From Bacteroidales bacterium (GTDB lineage: Bacteria; Bacteroidota; Bacteroidia; Bacteroidales; UBA932): a stretch of DNA of 64,000 bases. The position numbers and the translations under genes were made by a program. Location: positions 1 through 64,000 of the forward strand of contig JAFTMS010000034.1 of assembly GCA_017452265.1 (NCBI GenBank), in the 5' to 3' direction. This document shows, one piece after another, positions 17,906-25,007 of the stretch; position 1 is the first letter of the stretch; each line of letters opens with the position of its first letter. The notes under the pieces are model-generated. The model ran no database searches and was not told the DNA's origin. It saw only the letters and a list, made by a program, of their open reading frames with translations.

Positions 17906-19165
17906 ATGTCAGAAAGAAAAACAATCTACCTGTGTCTTGCTCATATGAGTGAGGAGGGTGTTGAACAGAAATATGTAAAGGAGGCTTTTGATACTAATTG
18001 GGTGGTGCCTCTTGGTCCTAATGTTAATGGATTTGAGGCTGATTTGGAGGCTTTCGTGGGTGAGGACAAGAAAGTGGTTGCTTTGTCGGCAGGTACAGCT
18101 GCTGTGCATCTGGCTTTGCTTGCTTGTGGGGTTGGTCCTGGTGATGAGGTACTGGTGCAGTCGTTCACGTTCTGTGCTTCGTCGCATCCGATTACTTATC
18201 TGGGGGCTACTCCGGTGTTTGTGGATTCGGAGGCTGAGACTTGGAATATGGATCCTGTGCTTTTGGAGGAGGCGATTAAGGATCGTATCGCTAAGACTGG
18301 CAGGAAGCCGAAGGCGATTGTGCCGGTGGCTCTGTATGGTATGCCTTACGATTGTGAGAGGATTATGGAGGTTTCTCGCAGGTATGATATTCCGGTGGTG
18401 GAGGATGCGGCTGAGGGCTTCGGTTCTAAGTTTGATGGTAAGGTGCTGGGTACGTTCGGTAAGTTTGGTGTGCTGTCGTTCAATGGTAATAAGATGATTA
18501 CGACTTCGGGCGGTGGTGCACTTATCTGCAATGATGCCGAGAGCAAGAACAATATCATGTGGTATGCTACTCAGGCGCGTGATGCTTATCCGTATTATCA
18601 GCATTCGGCTATTGGATATAACTATCGTATGAGTAATATCTGTGCGGGTATTGGTCGCGGGCAGATGACGGTGGCTCAGGCACACATTGATCATCATAAG
18701 CATGTGCAGGCTCTTTATGAGGAGCTGCTTGCAGTTGTTCCTGGTGTAGAGATTCATAAGCAGCCTGCTGGTGGAAGATATGATTCAAATTTCTGGCTAT
18801 GTACTGTTACTTTGGATCCTTCACTTCGTATAGTAGGTCAGGAGAATGCTTATAAGGAGGTGATTAAGACTGCTGTCGGTGGTGCTGCCGGTGTTATCAA
18901 GACTGTTGATTCTGCTGTGACTGATTGTCAGCCTAATGATAATGTTGAGGCTCTTCGTGTGTTTATGCTTTCGAAGAAAATTGAGGCTCGTCCGGTGTGG
19001 AAACCTATGCACAAGCAGCCGGTTTATGCTTCAGCTCCGGCTTATGTGAATGGTGTATCTGAGGCTATCTTCAAGGTGGGTATTTGTTTGCCTGCCGGTC
19101 CTTGTGTGACTGATGAGGATGTGAGGTATATTGTGGAGGGCATTAAGGAGGCGATAGTAAAATAA
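17906..19165 (+). CDS. DegT/DnrJ/EryC1 family sugar aminotransferase
   Basis: 419 residues from the ATG at 17906, where the family N-terminus begins; the upstream GTG/ATG options lack homology. PLP-enzyme features: 'SAGTAAVHLALLACGVGPGD', 'VQSFTF', 'VVEDAAEGFGSKFDG' and the Schiff-base lysine in 'FNGNKMITTSGGG'. Such enzymes add an amino group to a keto-sugar nucleotide (often UDP-4-keto-6-deoxy-GlcNAc, PglE-like). No PglF-type dehydratase or PglD acetyltransferase is in the window, so the keto substrate must come from elsewhere or the activity differs. It is followed 31 bp later by UDP-glucose dehydrogenase with similar codon use. Confidence 0.9.
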   Translation: MSERKTIYLCLAHMSEEGVEQKYVKEAFDTNWVVPLGPNVNGFEADLEAFVGEDKKVVALSAGTAAVHLALLACGVGPGDEVLVQSFTFCASSHPITYLGATPVFVDSEAETWNMDPVLLEEAIKDRIAKTGRKPKAIVPVALYGMPYDCERIMEVSRRYDIPVVEDAAEGFGSKFDGKVLGTFGKFGVLSFNGNKMITTSGGGALICNDAESKNNIMWYATQARDAYPYYQHSAIGYNYRMSNICAGIGRGQMTVAQAHIDHHKHVQALYEELLAVVPGVEIHKQPAGGRYDSNFWLCTVTLDPSLRIVGQENAYKEVIKTAVGGAAGVIKTVDSAVTDCQPNDNVEALRVFMLSKKIEARPVWKPMHKQPVYASAPAYVNGVSEAIFKVGICLPAGPCVTDEDVRYIVEGIKEAIVK

Positions 19166-19196
19166 ACTTGTCGGGAAATAATAACTAAGCTTAGAT

Positions 19197-20516
19197 ATGA
19201 GAATAGCAGTAGCAGGTACTGGTTATGTTGGTCTTTCGATGGCCACACTTTTGGCGCAGCATCATAGTGTGACTGCGGTGGATGTGATTCCGGAGAAGGT
19301 TGAGAAGATCAATCGTCGAGAGAGTCCTATTCAGGATGATTATATCGAGAAGTTTTTTGCTGAGAAGGAGTTGGATCTGGTGGCGACGCTGGATGGTGCG
19401 GCGGCTTATCGGGATGCGGAGTTTGTGGTGATTGCGGCTCCGACCAATTATGATCCGCAGAAGAATTTCTTTGATACGCATCATATTGAGGATGTGATTG
19501 ATCTTGTTTTGGAGGTTAATCCGGATGCAACGATGATTATTAAGTCTACTATTCCGGTGGGATATTGTAGGTCTTTGTATGTGAAGTATGCTCGTGTGTT
19601 TAAGGAGAGGGGTTGGGATGCTTCGCGAAAACTTAGGTTGTTGTTTTCTCCGGAGTTTTTGCGTGAGAGCATGGCGTTGTATGATAATCTTTATCCTTCT
19701 CGTATTATTGTTGGTTATCCTAAGATGATCGATTCGTTGGATGAGGAGAATGATGCTATCCGTGCGATTGCGGGTAACCATCTTGAGGAGGCTGCGCGTA
19801 CGTTTGCAGGTCTTTTGCAGGAGGGTGCGATCAAGGAGGATATTCCTACGTTGTTTATGGGCTTGAAGGAGGCCGAGGCGGTGAAGTTGTTTGCGAACAC
19901 TTATCTTGCGCTTCGTGTGTCTTATTTCAATGAGCTTGATACTTATGCGGAGGTGAAGGGTCTTGATACTCAGGCTATCATCAATGGTATTGGTCTGGAT
20001 CCGCGTATCGGTACTCATTATAACAATCCTTCGTTCGGTTATGGCGGATATTGTTTGCCGAAGGATACGAAGCAGCTTCTTGCGAACTACAATGATGTGC
20101 CGCAGAATATGATGACTGCGATTGTGGAGAGTAACAGGACGAGGAAGGACTTTATTGCGGATCAGGTGTTGGCGAAGGCTGGTTATTATGATTATTCTTT
20201 CAATAATGAGTTCGGTTCTGCTGCAGAGCGTGAGGTCGTTGTGGGCGTGTACCGCTTGACGATGAAGGCGAATTCCGACAACTTCCGTCAGAGTGCGATC
20301 CAGGGCGTGATGAAGCGTATCAAGGCGAAGGGTGCGACGGTGGTGATTTATGAGCCTACGCTGGAAGATGGTTCTACTTTCTTTGGGAGTAGGGTGGTGA
20401 ATGATCTCGAGGCCTTCAAGGCACAGTGTGATGCGATTATTGCGAATCGTTATGATGCTTGCCTTGATGATGTGCAGGAGAAGGTTTATACGAGGGATGT
20501 GTTTAGGAGGGACTAG
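19197..20516 (+). CDS. ugd: UDP-glucose 6-dehydrogenase (copy 1)
   Basis: 439 residues; oxidises UDP-glucose to UDP-glucuronate with two NAD+. Rossmann motif '[17 protein letters not shown]', '[11 protein letters not shown]', '[20 protein letters not shown]', '[19 protein letters not shown]' and '[19 protein letters not shown]', which contains the catalytic cysteine. A second copy lies at 29145-30377; the two are near-identical over long stretches. This copy has about 29 extra residues, mainly after 'PVGYC' and after 'IIVGYP'. It closes the polysaccharide operon. Uronic acid in the product is therefore likely. Confidence 0.95.
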   Translation: MRIAVAGTGYVGLSMATLLAQHHSVTAVDVIPEKVEKINRRESPIQDDYIEKFFAEKELDLVATLDGAAAYRDAEFVVIAAPTNYDPQKNFFDTHHIEDVIDLVLEVNPDATMIIKSTIPVGYCRSLYVKYARVFKERGWDASRKLRLLFSPEFLRESMALYDNLYPSRIIVGYPKMIDSLDEENDAIRAIAGNHLEEAARTFAGLLQEGAIKEDIPTLFMGLKEAEAVKLFANTYLALRVSYFNELDTYAEVKGLDTQAIINGIGLDPRIGTHYNNPSFGYGGYCLPKDTKQLLANYNDVPQNMMTAIVESNRTRKDFIADQVLAKAGYYDYSFNNEFGSAAEREVVVGVYRLTMKANSDNFRQSAIQGVMKRIKAKGATVVIYEPTLEDGSTFFGSRVVNDLEAFKAQCDAIIANRYDACLDDVQEKVYTRDVFRRD

Positions 20517-20533
20517 AGGATTCTTGAAATAAA

Positions 20534-20566
20534 TTTGTCTTTTTGGTATTTTAGTTGTTATATTTG
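20534..20566 (+). promoter_or_regulatory. Bacteroidetes-type promoter before the AAA ATPase
   Basis: TTTG at 20534-20537, 21-bp spacer, TATATTTG at 20559-20566, matching the TTTG / TAnnTTTG consensus. The ATPase start codon is 27 bp further on. This gives the ATPase/RloB pair its own transcription start. Confidence 0.65.
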
Positions 20567-20593
20567 TGAAAGTTTTGCAAATATTGGGTCGAA

Positions 20594-21832
20594 ATGGTTA
20601 TTGAAATTAAATTAAGTAACTTCTTTTCTATAATGGATGAAGTGGTTTTGGATATGCGTGCAGCAAATATCCAGACCAAGAAGTCTAAGGAACTTGAGGA
20701 TAATACTTTTTCTTATCAGAAAGGCAGATTGCTGAAGACCGTTGCTATTTATGGTGCTAATGCGTCTGGCAAGAGTAGTATAGTTAAGGCTATCAGGGCT
20801 TGCGTTGGTATGATTATCAATTCTCATAATCATAATGAGAATACTGTATTTCCGTTTGCCCCATTCAAGTTTGGAGGTGCGGATAAGTTAAGTAGTTTCT
20901 TTATTCGTTTCAATACAGACGGAGTTGAGTATGAGTATTCTTTTCAGATGACTCAGACTCAGATTATGAAGGAGGAACTGTATTATTATCCTAATGGTCG
21001 CAGGTCAAAGGTCTTCAGTAGGGATGAGTCTTTGGGACCAGATAAGAAGAAGGTGTATGATTTCAGGGATGCGATTGCCCGTCCTATGGATGTGGTAGCG
21101 AATACTTCCCAGAAGACTTTGTTTGTTTCTCGTGCCAGTCAGTTGGGGCGTGAGGTGGCTCAGAAGGTTTTCCGTTTCTTTTATGAGAATTTTATTCTGG
21201 ATTTCTATAATTATAATCCAGTTCTTTTGGGTAGATTATTAGAGGCTAATAAAGAGCAGTTGCTTAGTGTGCTACATATTGCAGATAGTGATATTGTTAA
21301 TGTAAGCAGTAAGCATGAGTTGAAGCCATATACGACTGCTGTGTTTGATCCATTGAACAATAATACTATTTTATCGATGGATGATATTCAGAAGACCCAG
21401 TTGATTATAACTACTTATCATAAGAATAATCCTACTGTGCCGTTTGATTTTAATACAGAAGAGTCTGATGGTACACAGCGTTTGTTCTTTATGATGTTGA
21501 CTATACTGGATATTGTGAAGAACAATAAGATTTTACTTGTGGATGAGATTGAGAGGAGTCTTCATACCAGATTGGTGGAATATATCATAAGTCTCTTCAA
21601 TCGGAGTGAGAGTGCCCAGCTTATTTATACTACACATAATACTTATTTGTTGGATAATAATAAGGTACGCAAGGATCAGGTGTATTTTACCAACAAGCGT
21701 ACTGATGGATCTACAGATTTGTATTCGTTGTATGATTACAAGGATTTCAGGGATACTATGGATCTTGAAAAGGCATATCTGCAGGGGCGTTTTGATGCTG
21801 TCCCATATATTAATGATTCACTTGGATTTTAG
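20594..21832 (+). CDS. AAA family ATPase (AbiLi/RloA-like)
   Basis: 412 residues. Walker A 'IYGANASGKSSIVKAI' (about residue 53), an ABC-like signature region 'TEESDGTQRLFFMMLTILDI', Walker B 'ILLVDEIERSLHTRLVEYII' and an H-loop 'LIYTTHNTYLLD'. This is the stand-alone SMC/OLD-like ATPase type (AAA_15/AAA_21) found in phage-defence operons. It is followed 8 bp later by an RloB-like gene; that pairing matches the RloA-RloB and AbiL arrangement. Likely a cytoplasmic sensor or nuclease-activating ATPase. A promoter match precedes it. Not part of glycan synthesis. Confidence 0.88.
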   Translation: MVIEIKLSNFFSIMDEVVLDMRAANIQTKKSKELEDNTFSYQKGRLLKTVAIYGANASGKSSIVKAIRACVGMIINSHNHNENTVFPFAPFKFGGADKLSSFFIRFNTDGVEYEYSFQMTQTQIMKEELYYYPNGRRSKVFSRDESLGPDKKKVYDFRDAIARPMDVVANTSQKTLFVSRASQLGREVAQKVFRFFYENFILDFYNYNPVLLGRLLEANKEQLLSVLHIADSDIVNVSSKHELKPYTTAVFDPLNNNTILSMDDIQKTQLIITTYHKNNPTVPFDFNTEESDGTQRLFFMMLTILDIVKNNKILLVDEIERSLHTRLVEYIISLFNRSESAQLIYTTHNTYLLDNNKVRKDQVYFTNKRTDGSTDLYSLYDYKDFRDTMDLEKAYLQGRFDAVPYINDSLGF

Positions 21833-21840
21833 GTTTGGCT

Positions 21841-22389
21841 ATGGCACGTGATGTTCGTAAATCAAAAGCGAAGAAGATGCGTCCTATCTTCTTTGTGTTC
21901 TGTGAGGGTGAAACTGAGGTCGCTTATGTGAATTATTTGAAGTCCAAGTATCGCTTGCCTATACAGATTGTGCCAAAGAAAAGTGATTCAAATATTTCAT
22001 GCAGATATATTGATAATTGCAAAAGGGAGTATTTTACAACAGCCTCTGATAAGACATTTTTGATGTATGATCTGGATGTTGATGGGGTTTTAGAAAAGTT
22101 GACTTGTATTCCGGAGGTTACTCTTCTTGTTTCAAATCCTTGTGTGGAGTTGTGGTTCTTGCTGCATAATCAGGAGTGTAAGTCTGAACTGGATTCTAAG
22201 AGGTGTATTGCTAAGTATGAATCAGTTTCGCCTAATTATAAGAAGGGAACTTTAAATGCGTTTGATTTGCAGTTGTTTAATCAAGGTGAAGATGCTGCTA
22301 TTGCCAGAGCGAAAAAATTGAATACTTCAGGTAACCCTTCTACTACAGTTTATAAATTGCTGGAAGCCTTGAGAGAAGAAAGACTATAA
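21841..22389 (+). CDS. rloB: RloB-like protein (AbiLii-like partner)
   Basis: 182 residues from ATG 21841; a TTG at 21835 would add two residues. The N-terminus 'FFVFCEGETEVAYVNYLKSK' and the central 'FLMYDLDVDG' and 'LLVSNPCVELWFLLH' are the RloB/DUF4276 pattern, related to the TOPRIM-like effector half of OLD/AbiL-type systems. Glu in 'CEGETE' and the Asp pair in 'YDLDVD' would be the metal-binding residues. The probable role is a nuclease controlled by the adjacent ATPase, which is inferred from family pairing. It is the second and last gene of the two-gene unit. Confidence 0.85.
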   Translation: MARDVRKSKAKKMRPIFFVFCEGETEVAYVNYLKSKYRLPIQIVPKKSDSNISCRYIDNCKREYFTTASDKTFLMYDLDVDGVLEKLTCIPEVTLLVSNPCVELWFLLHNQECKSELDSKRCIAKYESVSPNYKKGTLNAFDLQLFNQGEDAAIARAKKLNTSGNPSTTVYKLLEALREERL

Positions 22390-22393
22390 CATT

Positions 22394-22492
22394 ATGATCT
22401 ATGAGTATAAGAGCTTTTTCAAGGGTGTTTGGCAGTTCTGCAGTTACTTGTTCTGGCCACGTTGGGGCGGCAAGAAGGGTTGCGCGAATTAG
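22394..22492 (+). CDS. Small ORF, 32 residues, unknown
   Basis: Starts 4 bp after the RloB stop and reads 'MIYEYKSFFKGVWQFCSYLF' then a short Gly/Lys-rich tail ending in Asn. It is aromatic-rich with one amphipathic stretch and could be a membrane-active peptide, or simply chance. There is no homology that I recognise. Its placement directly behind the ATPase/RloB pair is the only reason to note it. Confidence 0.3.
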   Translation: MIYEYKSFFKGVWQFCSYLFWPRWGGKKGCAN

Positions 22493-22522
22493 AAGAGTGT
22501 AAATAATTAAGGTTGTATTGCT

Positions 22523-23026
22523 ATGAGGAAAATGTTGTCGGCGAAGGCTGGGGCTACGTTTAGTATGGATTGTCCGGAGTTTACTTTTGCTGTGCGGAAG
22601 GATGTGGTGGAGATAATTTACAAGGTTAAGCCGGGCGTTTATCTGGTTGTGAATTTTGCGAGGGTTGATGCTACGCGTGGGATGTTGTTTGTGAATTGGG
22701 GCAGGTTCTGGGATAGGATGACGAATGAGAGGTTGCAGTTGCCGAAGGTTGAGACGTGTTGTCCGGTTTTGTATGAGGTGTTGACGGGTGGTGATAAGGA
22801 TGGGATGATTGAGATGGAGTTTGGTGTGAGTGCTGAGGATGCGGATCATGGTTTTGGTCTGGAGGTTCCGTTGTCTGATAAGCTTCCGTTGCTTCTTTCT
22901 TTGACTCCTTCTGTTATCAATAAGGCGGGTGCGATGCGTATGAAGATGCTGACTATCTACAATGAGCTTGTGAAGAATCCTCCGTTCCCTGCCTGGAAGT
23001 CCGGTCTTGATGAGGTTTGGGAGTAG
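22523..23026 (+). CDS. Hypothetical protein, 167 residues
   Basis: Soluble protein without a signal peptide or recognised family. It is rich in hydrophobic strands ('VVEIIYKVKPGVYLVVNF') and has an acidic middle ('EMEFGVSAEDADHG'). The codon use (many GGT/GTT/GAG) resembles the upstream aminotransferase and dehydrogenase pair, not the AT-rich ATPase. It might be a polysaccharide-locus gene separated from its operon by the ATPase/RloB insertion, but this is an inference from composition only. Confidence 0.55.
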   Translation: MRKMLSAKAGATFSMDCPEFTFAVRKDVVEIIYKVKPGVYLVVNFARVDATRGMLFVNWGRFWDRMTNERLQLPKVETCCPVLYEVLTGGDKDGMIEMEFGVSAEDADHGFGLEVPLSDKLPLLLSLTPSVINKAGAMRMKMLTIYNELVKNPPFPAWKSGLDEVWE

Positions 23027-23064
23027 TGGCGTGTGAGTTTCAGTGCGCTTCCTGTGTAAGCACC

Positions 23065-23092
23065 GCAGTCGGAATATACGCCCTCCGACTGC
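23065..23092 (+). terminator. Hairpin after the 167-residue gene
   Basis: Perfect 9-bp inverted repeat (GCAGTCGGA / TCCGACTGC) with a 10-base loop, 39 bp past the stop. It has no T run, so it may be a transcript end or only a stable stem. The surrounding 150 bp (23030-23180) are unusually GC-rich for this region and contain no gene. Confidence 0.4.
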
Positions 23093-23186
23093 TGCAGCTC
23101 AAGCGCTCCGACCGGCTCGACCCAAGGGCCGTCCTCGCGCTTGGCTGCTGCGGGGAGGGAGATGAGGATCGTGATTATAGATTTTT

Positions 23187-23540
23187 ATGAAGAGGTGGAT
23201 AAAGGAATACATATTTAGTTTAAGGAAAGATCTTCTTTACATGTTATTCGCAGATGTGATATTTCTGCTTGTTATGGAATTGGTTTTTCGCAAGATTCCT
23301 GCACCCTTCCCTATTTTTGTGAAAATAGGTGATGTAATGGTTACTCTTGCTATATCTGTTATCGCTTCTTTTATTTTCTATTTTGTTCAGGTCCATATGC
23401 CTGATATTCGTCATAAAGCGAATGTTTATCCTTGTGTGGCGAAGTTATTCCATCGAATTCTTATTAATGAGAAAGCATTACTTAAAAATTATGTAGGAGC
23501 TCAATCATATGAGGATTTGACTGAGACTAGAGGCGTATAG
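23187..23540 (+). CDS. Small membrane protein, unknown
   Basis: 117 residues with two hydrophobic segments ('LLYMLFADVIFLLVMELVF' and 'VMVTLAISVIASFIFYFV') and a charged N-terminus 'MKRWIKEYIFSLRKD'. The cytoplasmic tail carries no known motif. It could be the truncated N-terminal part of a larger protein, since it ends abruptly in a polar stretch. It is followed directly by a terminator hairpin with six T. AT-rich codon use matches the neighbouring toxin-like pair. Confidence 0.5.
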   Translation: MKRWIKEYIFSLRKDLLYMLFADVIFLLVMELVFRKIPAPFPIFVKIGDVMVTLAISVIASFIFYFVQVHMPDIRHKANVYPCVAKLFHRILINEKALLKNYVGAQSYEDLTETRGV

Positions 23541-23568
23541 CGTTGTGCGAATGGTAACAACGTTTTTT
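23541..23568 (+). terminator. Rho-independent terminator
   Basis: CGTTGT and ACAACG stems with a 10-base loop, followed by TTTTTT, starting on the base after the stop of the small membrane protein. It ends rightward transcription. Confidence 0.65.
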
Positions 23569-23570
23569 GA

Positions 23571-23603
23571 GTTTAGGTCAGTGGCATTGCCATTGGCCTA
23601 AAC
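23571..23603 (-). terminator. Hairpin at the end of the leftward DUF3990 operon
   Basis: Near-perfect 16-base inverted repeat beginning GTTTAGG and ending CCTAAAC, just past the stop of the leftward gene at 23608. With the rightward hairpin next to it, this separates two convergent units. No T run on the minus strand, so its strength is uncertain. Confidence 0.45.
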
Positions 23604-23607
23604 TGCT

Positions 23608-24060
23608 TTATAGTGGTTTGCCAATCAGGTAGGATTGGTAGATGCAGTCTGCTGAATCGTAGTAGAAGCTGCTGTTGTAGTCGTCTATCTTGTCTGCAAT
23701 CCAGGAGTTGTACACGGTGATGAGGGTTTTGATGTACTGTTTTGGGTTGTCCTGGGATACGCTGATGATGAGGCGTTTATATACCTTGGCGATGTCCCAG
23801 TGGGTGGGGACTGCGTACTTTACGTCTGTTATGTCAAAGTAGTCGTTTTCTATGTTGCACTCTTTGATGAGGTCGTCTGCTACTCTTGCGATGTTGTCGC
23901 TATGGTAGATGTCTGCAAGTTTGTATATCTTGCTCAGACGTTCTTCTCCTATGGCGTTGACGATGACTCTGTTTCTGTTCTTTGTTGCTCTGGCAATGTA
24001 TTCAATCAGGGCGCAGAGGTAGAAGAGGTCGTTGTGTCTTTTAAGTTCGCGTCCTGTCAT
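23608..24060 (-). CDS. Conserved partner of DUF3990 protein, unknown function
   Basis: 150 residues, soluble. Motifs such as 'YLCALIEYIARATKNRNRVI', 'IYKLADIYHSDNIARVADD' and 'THWDIAKVYKRLI' recur in proteins encoded next to DUF3990 genes, to the best of my recollection; I cannot name a domain with certainty (DUF3791-like is possible). It overlaps the upstream DUF3990 stop by 4 bp (ATGA), so both are translated together. In a toxin-antitoxin reading it would be the antitoxin or an accessory protein. This is inference. Confidence 0.6.
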   Translation of the reverse strand: MTGRELKRHNDLFYLCALIEYIARATKNRNRVIVNAIGEERLSKIYKLADIYHSDNIARVADDLIKECNIENDYFDITDVKYAVPTHWDIAKVYKRLIISVSQDNPKQYIKTLITVYNSWIADKIDDYNSSFYYDSADCIYQSYLIGKPL

Positions 24061-24515
24061 TTCTTGCTAAGTTTTTCAGATTCAACAAATTTTAAGCATT
24101 TCAGAGATGCTTCTGTAGCGAAGCAGATCTGATGTGTCGGGTATTTGAATTTTGCCAGTACCCAGAATTGTTCTCTTGTGATCACTCCTGCGATGAAATC
24201 CTCAATGTAGTTGTAGATCTGGTCGTTTGCCATAGCTCCTATGACGATGTCATAGGTATGCGGGATACCTTTTCTGCAGTCTGCTATGAAGTCTAGCCAT
24301 GCGTCTGTCATGTCCTTGAAATCAAGGATTGAGAGGGTCTTGTCTAGGGTGTATTCGTATGTGTTTATGGTGGGAGTTTCCTTTCTCATTGCCCATCTTT
24401 TGGCCTGTCTCTTGAGTTTTGTGCAATAGAATCCTTCTCCGAAATCTTTGGTGAACTTGCCGGTTCTGATTTCAGGTTCCTTTACTTCTATGGCACTTCC
24501 GTGGAATACTCTCAT
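24057..24515 (-). CDS. DUF3990 domain protein (ART-like toxin candidate)
   Basis: 152 residues. The start 'MRVFHGSAIEVKEPEIRTGK' with 'KDFGEGFYCTKLKRQAKRWA' is the DUF3990 signature: an H-G-[ST] strand and an F-Y-x-T strand typical of ADP-ribosyltransferase-like folds. 'THQICFATEASLKCL' at the C-terminus is also characteristic. Proteins of this family commonly appear in two-gene units and are suspected toxins; activity is not shown. It is first in a leftward two-gene operon preceded by a well-matched promoter at 24563-24593. Confidence 0.78.
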   Translation of the reverse strand: MRVFHGSAIEVKEPEIRTGKFTKDFGEGFYCTKLKRQAKRWAMRKETPTINTYEYTLDKTLSILDFKDMTDAWLDFIADCRKGIPHTYDIVIGAMANDQIYNYIEDFIAGVITREQFWVLAKFKYPTHQICFATEASLKCLKFVESEKLSKK

Positions 24516-24562
24516 AATCTATAATGCTTTGGCGTTATTGCTTTTCTATGCAATTGCTGTGT

Positions 24563-24593
24563 CAAAGATAGTGGTTTGGATTAATTATTCAAA
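24563..24593 (-). promoter_or_regulatory. Bacteroidetes-type promoter of the DUF3990 operon
   Basis: On the minus strand TTTG (24593-24590), a 19-bp spacer, then TATCTTTG (24570-24563): a full match to TTTG-N19-TAnnTTTG. The DUF3990 start codon is 48 bp downstream. Confidence 0.75.
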
Positions 24594-25007
24594 GAAATAG
24601 TCTTATGATTAAGCGGTCAAGCCCTCTTCACTTCGCTAACGCTGCGTTCAGAAGGCTTGCTTTTTATTATGCCGCACCGGCGAGACAGTGCCATCTTTGT
24701 AATGCTGCGCATTCCTGCAGATGTCACAGCCTCGCTTCGGTGCTTTCTACTGCTGCCCTGGTATAGTTGAACAATGGGAAAGATTAAGGTATCAGAGTAT
24801 ATACAAAATTGAAATAGAGGTGCCACTTCTAATAGACGACAATTGATCTATGTATCAGCACCTTACAAATTATCGCCTGCTCCATGTGACGCAGGCGATT
24901 TTACGTAATTGCTTGCCGGTGAGGATGTTACTGCTCGCGCGTAACGTGCCTGATAACCGGAGGCTGCACCTGAGGGCATACCATTCCAAGCACCGGGAAG
25001 TAAGGTC
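24594..25007. other. Non-coding boundary segment
   Basis: No convincing gene on either strand. It contains a hairpin (CAAGCC at 24618-24623 with GGCTTG at 24654-24659, then CTTTTT) and a second stem at 24872-24899. Around here the composition changes from the AT-rich accessory block on the left to GC-richer chromosomal genes on the right. A 69-residue minus-strand frame inside has no homology and atypical codons. Confidence 0.6.
24872..24899 (-). terminator. Hairpin downstream of the aminotransferase
   Basis: Perfect 9-bp stem (ATCGCCTGC / GCAGGCGAT) with a 10-base loop, about 110 bp past the stop of the leftward aminotransferase gene. It probably ends the leftward nucleotide-sugar transcription unit; only a weak T-rich tail follows. 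Confidence 0.5.

Noticed and set aside
17909-18757. 282-residue minus-strand frame across the DegT aminotransferase
   Set aside because: Arg/His/Ser-rich composition typical of an antisense shadow; the plus-strand gene has clear PLP motifs.
24617-24826. 69-residue minus-strand frame in the composition boundary
   Set aside because: No homology, no promoter, and it begins inside a hairpin-containing segment. Treated as non-coding.
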